A DNA stretch of 64,000 nucleotides from the NCBI GenBank assembly GCA_011392765.1, contig WYCW01000003.1:540465-604464 (forward strand), written 5' to 3'. Shown here in pieces: positions 33,808 through 41,617 of the stretch. This stretch comes from Candidatus Thiosymbion ectosymbiont of Catanema sp. Cochon2018. GTDB lineage: Bacteria; Pseudomonadota; Gammaproteobacteria; Chromatiales; Chromatiaceae. The notes beneath the pieces are model-generated. The model was given only the letters and a program-made list of their open reading frames with translations, was not told the origin of the DNA and searched no databases. Made by a program: the position numbers and the translations under genes. Numbering within the stretch: the first letter of the stretch is position 1; each line of letters opens with the position of its first letter.

Positions 33808-34284
33808 ATGGAAGTCAAATTAAGCAAGCAACAAAAAGTCACCGTAAACGGTGCGGAAGACATTTATCTGATCATGCGCCAGATTCTCCGTAGAGAGAAT
33901 AAAATCGGGCAAGGTCAAGAACACTTCTGGATGGTGGATTTGAATCAAGCCAACAAGATCCTCTATATCGAGTTGGTCGCGCTGGGGTCTTCCAACATGG
34001 CGGGCATCAACCCCAGAGAAGCCTTCCGCATGGCGATTTACAAGCTGGCCGTTCGGGTGATTATGGTCCATAACCATCCCGGTGGGAATGTGACGCCTTC
34101 CTACGAAGATCAGGATCTCACCGATCATTTTATTCAAGCAGGCAAATTCCTCAAGGTCGAAGTGATCGATCATCTCATCATCAGCGACGAAACCTATCGT
34201 AACCGTTCATCCCCCACCTCGTCATTCCGGCTGGGACGCCGGAATCTGCCGGTGCCAGGGATGGCAAAAACAGCGGGGGACTGA
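33808..34284 (+). CDS. RadC/JAB-domain protein, truncated by a REP-like insert
   Basis: A 158-residue protein. Residues 1-130 match the C-terminal JAB domain of RadC: the metal site is in VIMVHNHPGGNVTPSYEDQD with the S and D that follow. The end (RNRSSPTSSFRLGRRNLPVP) is the translation of an inserted repeat (CCCCCACC ... GCGGGGGA), compared with the copy at 37150 that continues for 100 more residues. JAB folds are metal peptidases; the role of RadC-like proteins is unsolved. Confidence 0.75.
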   Translation: MEVKLSKQQKVTVNGAEDIYLIMRQILRRENKIGQGQEHFWMVDLNQANKILYIELVALGSSNMAGINPREAFRMAIYKLAVRVIMVHNHPGGNVTPSYEDQDLTDHFIQAGKFLKVEVIDHLIISDETYRNRSSPTSSFRLGRRNLPVPGMAKTAGD

Positions 34285-34827
34285 ACGATTGCATTCAGAT
34301 TAACGTAGTCCATCCCCGATATTCTGCGCCTGAGAAAAAATCTGACTCATTTGTAAAGATTCGGGTCCCAAGGGATCCCAGATGGAAATTCGCCGTAGTT
34401 GTTCGCTGGGAGGGACCGAGGCAACAAGTGGTCCGCAGATCTTAACTCATTGTTTTTAGGTGTGTTGATGGAGATATTCATGAATTTGATAAAGAAGCAA
34501 TCATTGTGGTATATAAAGCGTTTCGCCGTACTTAAACACGGCGACTCGCCGTCTACTACCTGATAAGCGGCGCGTCCCTGCGCCGCTTATTGGGGAGCTA
34601 ACCAGCACGTGCAATCTAAAACGTATTACCAAACGGAAAGCACACAGAAACCTGCCCGGCGGCGTTTTGATACCCCAACCGTTTCAGACACCAAAACAGG
34701 CAATCGCCTGACAACAACGTCAGTGCAACAGGAGACGCGCCGCCTATCAAGACGCTGAACGCAGACAAACCTCCCTTGCCCCCGTCCATGGGGGCAAGGG
34801 AGGTTGCTGGTTAGCTCCCCATTAGCT
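34034..34827. repeat. large direct repeat, copy B
   Basis: The partner of copy A (32149-32942). It differs by scattered substitutions and in one hairpin: AACCTCCCTTGCCCCC-GTCCAT-complement (34768-34805), where five bases in each arm differ from copy A yet pairing stays perfect. The hairpin ATAAGCGGCGC-GTCCCT-complement (34563-34590) is unchanged. Confidence 0.9.
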
Positions 34828-34860
34828 AAGGAAGTTATCCATCGCATTTTCGCCGGAGCT

Positions 34861-35427
34861 ATGAAATTCAGATTGATCCCGAAAAATTGGGTTTTGCAGC
34901 TACTTTGCTTATTGATATGTGTAAGCTGCGCTAGCGACCCCACAACATCGAAATCATCTGCCGATAATCTTGTTATTGGTGCCGTAGTCGGTGCATTAAT
35001 AGGAAGTGCTATTGGGGCAGCGTCAGACGGGGAATCTGGAAAAGGTGCCGTAGTGGGCGCCACAGCGGGGGCTGTTATGGGCGTAGCCGCAATTCTTGTA
35101 ATTGATCAATATAATAAGAAGAAAATTCAAGCTGCACTGAAAAGAGATCGCCCGACAACATTTACAGACACGAGGACCAACCACAAAATTTCGATCGTGC
35201 CAGAAAGGAAGTATTTTAATGACCATCACTTACGATGTATTACTTTCCAGGTTATTAACCTAAATTTAAATAGATCAAATAAGAGTAATCGTGCGTGCCT
35301 AATAAAAGGTATTTATGAGTTCGTGGTTACGGACAACAACACTATAGTCGAGCCAGTTGTTTCACATTACGCCCCTTTTCCTGTTCCAGATCCTAATCCA
35401 CCACCTCCGGTTGGCAGAGGTGGCTAG
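34861..35427 (+). CDS. lipoprotein with glycine-zipper domain
   Basis: A 188-residue protein from the ATG at 34861. The signal peptide MKFRLIPKNWVLQLLCLLIC ends in VSC, a lipobox with Cys22/23 to be lipidated. Residues about 42-80 are a glycine zipper (GAVVGALIGSAIGAASDGES, GAVVGATAGAVMGVAA), as in the 17-kDa surface antigen type, which can span or bend membranes. The C-terminal domain ends in a Pro-rich PDPNPPPPVGRGG. It stands 3 bases before the next gene. Confidence 0.75.
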   Translation: MKFRLIPKNWVLQLLCLLICVSCASDPTTSKSSADNLVIGAVVGALIGSAIGAASDGESGKGAVVGATAGAVMGVAAILVIDQYNKKKIQAALKRDRPTTFTDTRTNHKISIVPERKYFNDHHLRCITFQVINLNLNRSNKSNRACLIKGIYEFVVTDNNTIVEPVVSHYAPFPVPDPNPPPPVGRGG

Positions 35428-35430
35428 ATT

Positions 35431-35928
35431 ATGAACACAGAAACTATATCCGATAGTCTAAGTATAAGGAAGCATAACATTGTTTTTCAGTCTTTAATGA
35501 ATTTTTACTATCATGAGGACGCAGAAAGAAAATATAGTATCCTTTTAAATTGGACTGCGTTTCTATCGATCATATTTTCTAGTGCATCTTTCGCTGCTAT
35601 CGGAGATATTGTGCCCAGTTTCTTTGTAATGCACAGGGATGCATTTATTGCCATTTCAGCATTTGCGATAACTTGCCTGAATAGCATTGTCTTAGCTTTT
35701 GGCGTTTTGAATAAGATGGAACTCCATAGAGATTTAAAAAGAAAATGGAGTTCACTTTACGGATCCGCGAGACTAACAGCCGAGGTGGTAGAGCAAATTG
35801 ACAGTATAGAAAATCTTTTTTATGAACTGAATAAAGAAGAGCCGCCAGCAGCGAAAAAGAGGCTAGAGAAAGCGTATGAACATGCTTGCACCTCTATGGG
35901 ATTAAAGATGCCACATAGAGATAGCTAA
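35431..35928 (+). CDS. two-helix membrane protein, SLATT-like
   Basis: A 165-residue protein with two transmembrane helices (about residues 42-62 and 72-92) flanked by cytoplasmic helices: FQSLMNFYYHEDAERKYSIL before and LNKMELHRDLKRKWSSLYGS after. This layout fits SLATT domains, presumed pore-forming effectors of nucleotide-signalling immunity systems. No cyclase or SLOG partner is present; the lipoprotein gene upstream is the only companion. Its stop codon lies in the attC-like site that follows. Confidence 0.6.
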   Translation: MNTETISDSLSIRKHNIVFQSLMNFYYHEDAERKYSILLNWTAFLSIIFSSASFAAIGDIVPSFFVMHRDAFIAISAFAITCLNSIVLAFGVLNKMELHRDLKRKWSSLYGSARLTAEVVEQIDSIENLFYELNKEEPPAAKKRLEKAYEHACTSMGLKMPHRDS

Positions 35929-36031
35929 CAGGGCAAATGCAGCCGACCCCAAAAGTGCGCGCCGAGCTTGTGGGTTGTTTCATGTGTCAATGCAAGCGCG
36001 CTTTTGGGTCGGCTGATTTGCGACGTTAGGC
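35923..36031. other. attC-like integron recombination site
   Basis: It begins AGCTAAC and ends CGTTAGGC. The left arm GCAAATGCAGCCGACCCC then AAAAGTGCGCGC pairs with the right arm GCGCGCTTTTGGGTCGGCTG then ATTTGC, with three single extra bases (G, C, T) bulging from the left arm only. Imperfect arms with bulged bases, RYYYAAC/GTTRRRY ends, about 109 bases, placed right after a gene stop: all match integron attC sites. Confidence 0.75.
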
Positions 36032-36045
36032 TATAAGAAAACATA

Positions 36046-36429
36046 ATGGATGCTTCGGTTTTAATTGGAGTCATTGGTGTTCTGGTTGCGTTATCAGCTT
36101 GGTACACCAGCAATCTAGAAAACAAAAAATACAGGTTTTTTTATATTGAGCGCATAAATGATTCTAAAAAACATTTTGAACCGGAGTACTATCAAGGCAT
36201 AACGCTACTGCTCAATGAAGCAGAAAAAATATTTGGCAAAAACTTTTCTATTGCTAGTCTGTATGTAACTACCTTTTGGGCTCTTTCTTATAGTTCCTTG
36301 CTATTTGTGTTTTATTGGTTGATTTATGGAAAGGGAGTTGTTGGCGGCACTGAAGTTATAAAAATTCAACTTTCTGCATTCTTGGATATGAAGCTGACTC
36401 GTCGGCATGAAGTCAAAAGTTTATATTGA
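36046..36429 (+). pseudogene. membrane protein, probably C-terminally truncated
   Basis: A 127-residue frame. It starts MDASVLIGVIGVLVALSAWY, a transmembrane helix, and has a second one at about residues 80-95 (LSYSSLLFVFYWLIYGKGVV). The end (LDMKLTRRHEVKSLY) overlaps the PIN gene start and looks like a run-on into foreign DNA. Family not recognised. Confidence 0.5.
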
Positions 36430-36880
36430 GACCAGTGTGGTCAGCTACTTGACCGCCAGGATGAGCCGGGATCTGATCGTCGCCGGGCACCAACAGATCA
36501 CTCAAGAGTGGTGGGACACACGCAAAGAGGACTTTGACCTTTACGTCTCCCAACTTGTGGTTCACGAAGCGGGTGGCGGTGACCCGGATGCAGCTCAGAG
36601 GCGTTTGTCGGTGCTGGAGGATATACAATCCCTGGAGATGAACCAGCAGGTTATTGAGTTGGCGAACATATTTGTGCGGGAACGGGTACTCCCGGCGACC
36701 TCAGCGGAGGATGCCATCCATATCGCTGTTGCAATGGTGCATGAGATGGACTATTTGCTTACGTGGAACTGCAAGCACATCGCGAACGCTGAGATTCGGA
36801 AGGCAATTAATGAAGCCTGCCGGAACGCAGGGCATATGGTTCCCACTATCTGTACGCCTGAAGAGCTACTCGGAGACTAA
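36407..36880 (+). CDS. PIN-domain toxin, toxin-first module
   Basis: A 157-residue protein: KSKVYIETSVVSYLTARMSR carries the first acidic position of the PIN fold (Glu in this subfamily), then LVVHEAGGGDPDAAQRRLSV, ATSAEDAIHIAVAMVHEMDY and LLTWNCKHIANAEIRKAI. It belongs to the PIN subfamily whose antitoxin gene follows rather than precedes. Probably an RNase. Appears intact. Confidence 0.8.
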   Translation: MKSKVYIETSVVSYLTARMSRDLIVAGHQQITQEWWDTRKEDFDLYVSQLVVHEAGGGDPDAAQRRLSVLEDIQSLEMNQQVIELANIFVRERVLPATSAEDAIHIAVAMVHEMDYLLTWNCKHIANAEIRKAINEACRNAGHMVPTICTPEELLGD

Positions 36881-36882
36881 AC

Positions 36883-37074
36883 ATGTGGCAAGACCCCATT
36901 GTAGAGGAGATAAGGACGCGTCGAGACGAGCATGCGGCACAGTTCGGCTACGACATCCAAGCGATAGTTGAAGTCCTGAGACAAGAGGAGGAAGAGAGTG
37001 GAAGGCCACCCGTCTCGTTTGCTCGTTCCCGCAATTCATCAACAACTGAACACCTAACCAGCGTGTCAACCTGA
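36883..37074 (+). CDS. antitoxin of the toxin-first PIN module
   Basis: A 63-residue protein, MWQDPIVEEIRTRRDEHAAQ at the start, then FGYDIQAIVEVLRQEEEESG, the typical partner of this PIN subfamily. The final dozen residues (SSTTEHLTSVST) are not typical and run into the downstream repeat. Two bases separate it from the toxin gene. Confidence 0.75.
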   Translation: MWQDPIVEEIRTRRDEHAAQFGYDIQAIVEVLRQEEEESGRPPVSFARSRNSSTTEHLTSVST

Positions 37075-37149
37075 TGGCAGAAACTATCTAAGCCCGTAGG
37101 TTGAGGTAAGCTTGCGAACCCCAACAAGTCGCCTATAAGAGAACCCACA
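37056..37149. repeat. repeat remnant with possible attC end
   Basis: ACACCTAACC opens it, as the first box of an attC would, and AACCTGATGGCAG pairs partly with CCCGTAGGTT. Most of the rest (GTAGGTTGAGGTAAGC, GCGAACCCCAAC) is a common gammaproteobacterial intergenic repeat. A whole attC cannot be made out. Confidence 0.3.
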
Positions 37150-37830
37150 ATGGAAGTCAAATTAAGCAAGCAACAGAAAGTCACCGTAAACCGTGCGGAA
37201 GACATTTATCTGATTATGCGCCAAATTCTCCGGAGAGAGAATAAAATCGGTCAAGGTCAGGAACACTTCTGGATGGTGGGTTTGAATCAAGCCAACAAGA
37301 TCCTCTATATCGAGTTGGTCGCGCTGGGTTCTGCCAACATGGCGGCCATCAACCCCAGAGAAGCCTTCCGCATGGCGATTTACAAGCTCGCCGTTCAGGT
37401 TATCATGGTCCATAACCATCCCGGTGGGAAGGTGACACCTTCCTACGAAGATCAGGACCTCACCGATCATTTTATTCAGGCGGGTAAATTTCTCAAAGTC
37501 GAAGTAATCGATCATCTCATCATCAGCGAAGAAACCTATCATAGTTTTGTCGATTCGGGGATCTTCAAGAAACTTCAGGCAAGCGAAAAATGGATTTTGC
37601 CTTATAAACTCAAGGAGCGGATCAGGAACGAAGGCAAAACAGAGGGGTTAAAAGAGGGGTTAAATGAAGGGATTCAACTTGGGGAAAAGAAAGGCAAAGA
37701 AGAGGGATTAAAAGAAGGTTTAAGAGAAAAAGCCATTGAAATGGCAAAGGCCATGAAAACAGATGGAGAATCAATAGATAAAATTGTGAAATATACTCGA
37801 CTTTCAATAGAAGAAATTAAAAAACTATAG
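37150..37830 (+). CDS. RadC/JAB-domain protein with Rpn-type tail
   Basis: A 226-residue protein. The first 130 residues are about 95% identical to the RadC gene at 33808, with the metal motif VIMVHNHPGGKVTPSYEDQD. After HSFVDSGIFKKLQASEKWIL come charged repeats (KEGLNEGIQLGEKKGKEEG) and a final helix pair (AKAMKTDGESIDKIVKYTRL, SIEEIKKL), the tail otherwise found on Rpn/PD-(D/E)XK transposase-related proteins. This shows what the two shorter copies have lost. Confidence 0.8.
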   Translation: MEVKLSKQQKVTVNRAEDIYLIMRQILRRENKIGQGQEHFWMVGLNQANKILYIELVALGSANMAAINPREAFRMAIYKLAVQVIMVHNHPGGKVTPSYEDQDLTDHFIQAGKFLKVEVIDHLIISEETYHSFVDSGIFKKLQASEKWILPYKLKERIRNEGKTEGLKEGLNEGIQLGEKKGKEEGLKEGLREKAIEMAKAMKTDGESIDKIVKYTRLSIEEIKKL

Positions 37831-37971
37831 AACCCAAACAGGCTAACCAGAAAAGGGGCCAGGCTCAATTGATGGGGCGTTTTTCACAGATCATTCGCCT
37901 AACATAGCGAGGTGCTTTGTTGATCTAGTGATATTGGGTTGGTGTAATATGCTAATTTTATAAGGTTTATA

Positions 37972-40836
37972 ATGAAAGACCACTCTCTTCAGTTCGTTGA
38001 TTTTATTGATGACGGCGGAGTTTATACTACAGGATTAGTGCCTGTAGGAAGTGCTTCCAATACGCTCAATCTCAAAACTGACGAAAAAATAGCACTTTTT
38101 GAAGCTGAGCTATTCAAGCATGTAGGTTTCGTATTCTTCCGCCGTTTCTCAGATGGTCGGTCGTCTCAAATTTCAGCTTATGTCGTTGATAACTCTGATG
38201 AGCATCTTAATGAAAAAGAATTAGCTGAACTTCATTTAAAAGTCTGGCTTCATGGTACTGCGCCATTGCTTTATATCGCTTGGCCCAGCCGAATTGATGT
38301 ATTAACCTGTGCTCGAGGACCGGACTTTTGGGAATCTGATACTAAAGAGTGTCAGTACAATCCCGTAGGCAAAATAGATAGTAGAACTTTGAGGACTGCT
38401 GGCGCTATAAATGTTGAACTACAAAGATTTTCAGCACTGAGGCTGGCTGATGGGACTTTTTGGGAAGAACCTATTAACAAGGAATTAGCGGATTATAACA
38501 AGGCCGCACACCAATCTTTAATTCAGGCCGTAGTGGAAGCTGATAGCGAGCTTGAGGGAGAAGAAAAGCCCACTCTCCGTCGTTTACTTTTGTTAATGGT
38601 ATTGATCAAATATCTCGAAGATCGTCGTGTTTTCCCGAATGGTGGTTGGTTTGATAAATTCCATAAGGGGGCCAGAAGTTTTTTTGATGTATTGAAAGGT
38701 GGTGAACCCGAGAATGTATATAACCTATTGAACTTTTTGGAACGAAAATTCAATGGCGATATTTTTACCGTCCGTCGTGAAGATATTACAGAATCAGTCC
38801 TTAGAGAATTTTCATATGTTGTCGAGGCCAGAACCCTAAACAAACAGCGATACCTTTGGCAGCAATTCTCTTTCGAACATCTCCCTGTCGAAATTATCAG
38901 TCATCTGTATCAACGCTTCGTTAAAGGGGGGCACGGCACCGTTTATACTCCTCCATTTTTGGCATCTCTATTATTAGATCATGCCATGCCTTACAACAGG
39001 CTTACTGGCAACGAACGCATTCTGGATCCGGCATGCGGATCAGGTGTTTTTCTTGTCGGAGCATTCAGGAGGCTCGTTAACGTATGGCGGAGCCGTAATA
39101 ACTGGCAACGTCCGGATGTTGCTACACTTAAACGAATACTCAAGAAAAGTATTTATGGGTTTGAATTAGACGCAAGAGCTATTGATCTGACCGCATTCAG
39201 TTTAAGCCTGGCTATTTGCGATGCATTGCAACCCGACGTGATTTGGAGCGACTTGAAGTTTGATTATCTCCGTGAATCAAACCTATTTGGAGTAGATTTT
39301 TTCAGTGCTATTATCGAGCCTGAAAAAATAGAGTTCAATCCCTGTAAAGAAGGTTTCGACACAATTATAGGTAATCCTCCTTTTGAATCAAGGCTTTCAC
39401 CAGCCGGAAAGAAAGCAGATAGTATTGCAAAACAGTATAATACCGAGCGTGGAGAACTACCGGACAAACAGGTGGCTTACTTATTTCTGGAACAGGCACT
39501 AAATCTTCTTCGAGCCAGTGGACAAATTTGTTTAATTCAACCTTCTGGCCTACTGTATAACTATAAAACTGAGGATTTTTTCCGTAATGCCATAGCCCGA
39601 AAATGTAGAATCAAAGCAATTCTTGATTTCACTTCTATTCGCAACCTGTATGAGAAAGCAGATCCCAAGACCATTGCAATTTTAGCCGAAGAGGGAATTC
39701 CTGAAGGGGATAATCTGATCGCTCACTGGACTTTTCGTAGAACGATAAGCGTTCACGAACGGATCTGTTTCGAATTGGATCACTATGATCGACATCGTAT
39801 CACACAAAGACAAGCTGAAACGATTCCTTTCATATGGCGAGTGAATCTTCTTAGTGGAGGGCGATTATTAGATATATCGCAACGCCTTCGAAACATACGC
39901 ACGCTTGAAAAATTTGTGCGGCATAAAGGCTGGGATTACGGCGAAGGGTTTATTGCAGCCAAGACGGGAAAGCGAACACCAGCGCCGTTTCTGGAAGGCA
40001 AACCCTTCCTCCCTACCGATGCATTTACCGATTCCGGCATAGATGAAACAAAAATTTCCAATGTAAAAGAAAGACTCTTCTATTCCGCCCGTACTGAAGA
40101 CCGCTACACTGCACCGCTTGTTTTGATAAAAGAGACGGATTCTCTCCCTATCGCTTTCTGGAATAAAGGATTTATCGCATATCGGCACCAAATTATTGGT
40201 ATTCATGCGCCTCAATCGCAGGTTTCTGATTTACGTCGTTTTTATGAATCTCTTATCAGCAATCATGCTCTCTATCGATTTGCTTGTACATTGAACGGAA
40301 CTCGAGCTTTGGTGGGAAAAGCTACTTCGATTCTCAAGCAAGATATTGACATTCTGCCTTACCCCGAAGAAGCCGAAGAAATTTCTCTCTCTTTCTGGGA
40401 AAAGGCCTTGTGCGAGGATGTGCTCGAATATATGACCTCATATGTGCGACTTGGACAGAATTCAGAATTATTAAAAACCGCTGCCGAAAAGCGTGCACTT
40501 CGGAATTATTCAAACCTATTTGTCCGTATGCTGGGCAGTGTATATGATAATCTAAAGGCATCCGCCCCTGTTTTTCTTGATGGTTTAATCTGTCAGCCAT
40601 TCTATTTCGGTGAGCGCCCGAACCTCGAATGGCTTGCGGAACACCCTGAACTCGAGCTTCGACGACTTATATATAACGAGAATCACAGCCATCTACGAAC
40701 AGTCCGTTTATTACGCATTTATTCCGAAAACGTCATATTACTCATAAAACCGGATCGCTTACGCTACTGGATCCGTTCAACCGCAATTCGGGATGCCGAT
40801 GAAACCCTTTTGGATCTGCGTAAACAGGGATATTGA
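37972..40836 (+). CDS. N6-adenine DNA methyltransferase of a restriction-like pair
   Basis: A 954-residue protein. The class I methyltransferase motifs are clear: motif I DPACGSGVFLVGAF at residues about 352-365 binds SAM, and motif IV NPPF at 468-471 is the catalytic site of N6-adenine methylases; GFELDARAIDLTAFSLSLAI lies between. The first 300 residues are a separate domain, and residues about 600-930 resemble the target-recognition part of type IIG/Eco57I-like enzymes (QIIGIHAPQSQVSDLRRFYE). There is no nuclease motif inside; the next gene supplies one. AT-rich promoter-like sequence (TATAAG) precedes the start. Confidence 0.85.
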   Translation: MKDHSLQFVDFIDDGGVYTTGLVPVGSASNTLNLKTDEKIALFEAELFKHVGFVFFRRFSDGRSSQISAYVVDNSDEHLNEKELAELHLKVWLHGTAPLLYIAWPSRIDVLTCARGPDFWESDTKECQYNPVGKIDSRTLRTAGAINVELQRFSALRLADGTFWEEPINKELADYNKAAHQSLIQAVVEADSELEGEEKPTLRRLLLLMVLIKYLEDRRVFPNGGWFDKFHKGARSFFDVLKGGEPENVYNLLNFLERKFNGDIFTVRREDITESVLREFSYVVEARTLNKQRYLWQQFSFEHLPVEIISHLYQRFVKGGHGTVYTPPFLASLLLDHAMPYNRLTGNERILDPACGSGVFLVGAFRRLVNVWRSRNNWQRPDVATLKRILKKSIYGFELDARAIDLTAFSLSLAICDALQPDVIWSDLKFDYLRESNLFGVDFFSAIIEPEKIEFNPCKEGFDTIIGNPPFESRLSPAGKKADSIAKQYNTERGELPDKQVAYLFLEQALNLLRASGQICLIQPSGLLYNYKTEDFFRNAIARKCRIKAILDFTSIRNLYEKADPKTIAILAEEGIPEGDNLIAHWTFRRTISVHERICFELDHYDRHRITQRQAETIPFIWRVNLLSGGRLLDISQRLRNIRTLEKFVRHKGWDYGEGFIAAKTGKRTPAPFLEGKPFLPTDAFTDSGIDETKISNVKERLFYSARTEDRYTAPLVLIKETDSLPIAFWNKGFIAYRHQIIGIHAPQSQVSDLRRFYESLISNHALYRFACTLNGTRALVGKATSILKQDIDILPYPEEAEEISLSFWEKALCEDVLEYMTSYVRLGQNSELLKTAAEKRALRNYSNLFVRMLGSVYDNLKASAPVFLDGLICQPFYFGERPNLEWLAEHPELELRRLIYNENHSHLRTVRLLRIYSENVILLIKPDRLRYWIRSTAIRDADETLLDLRKQGY

Positions 40837-40838
40837 CC

Positions 40839-41585
40839 ATGAATAGGGATCATGTCGAGCCTGAAATGCCATCCATTGGTCGAATCACATCAGGGATTGA
40901 ACGGAAAGCGGAAGAGATTGTTTTTAAAACCATTTCTTTTGTTCATCAGCAGCTACCGCGTTGGCGTGATGACCCTTACAGACCGGATGAAAAATCAGAA
41001 GATAAACTGAATTTGCAATTATGTAAATTCCTTGACACACAGGCACGAAATGATTTTCCAATGGTTCGCTTTAATCATGAAGAGCATCAAATTGACCGCC
41101 GACGGTTAGATCTCTCAGCATCACCTGTGAAAGCAGCGACAATTGACGCACGATTATACACCATTTATGATCCTGTCTTGGTCTTTGAATGTAAACGATT
41201 TCCTGCTCCTTCTCCAAAAGAGCGTGAAAAGGAGTACGTTACAGGAGGCGACGCTAAAAGTGGCGGAATCCAACGTTTCAAGCTCGGCCTTCATGGGGCT
41301 GATTTAAATTCGGTAGTGATGATCGCTTACGTGCAAAAGGATTCGCCTCGCCATTGGTTCTACAAAGTTAATGAGTGGATTGTAGAACTTGCCACAGGTA
41401 TAGTTGAAGATATTTGCATTTGGAATAGAAATGAGTTGCTTGAGATGAGAGATGAATCTCCTCCAAAGGGAATAATCTACTGCAAATCCGTTCATCTCAG
41501 AACTGATAGTGTTACACATAATATCCGGCTCTTTCATTTTGCTATTGATATGAATATGAAAATTTCCGACGAGTCAAACGAATAG
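40839..41585 (+). CDS. PD-(D/E)XK nuclease partner of the methyltransferase
   Basis: A 248-residue protein starting 2 bases after the methyltransferase stop. HEEHQIDRRRLDLSASPVKA and YDPVLVFECKRFPAPSPKER give the D...E-x-K of PD-(D/E)XK nucleases; GGIQRFKLGLHGADLNSVVM and IAYVQKDSPRHWFYKVNEWI continue the fold. Tight coupling suggests that the two act together as a restriction-modification or anti-phage pair, with cutting in this subunit. I do not recognise it as a named system. Confidence 0.75.
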   Translation: MNRDHVEPEMPSIGRITSGIERKAEEIVFKTISFVHQQLPRWRDDPYRPDEKSEDKLNLQLCKFLDTQARNDFPMVRFNHEEHQIDRRRLDLSASPVKAATIDARLYTIYDPVLVFECKRFPAPSPKEREKEYVTGGDAKSGGIQRFKLGLHGADLNSVVMIAYVQKDSPRHWFYKVNEWIVELATGIVEDICIWNRNELLEMRDESPPKGIIYCKSVHLRTDSVTHNIRLFHFAIDMNMKISDESNE

Positions 41586-41617
41586 ATGAAGATTTTATGG
41601 AATATGGAGAGTTATCG

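Noticed and set aside
32080..37900. Complete integron
   Set aside because: No intI integrase gene was found on either strand; only attC-like sites and cassette-like genes are supported.
37972..40836. BREX PglX or DISARM methylase
   Set aside because: None of the companion genes of those systems is present, and the gene is about 250 residues shorter than PglX.
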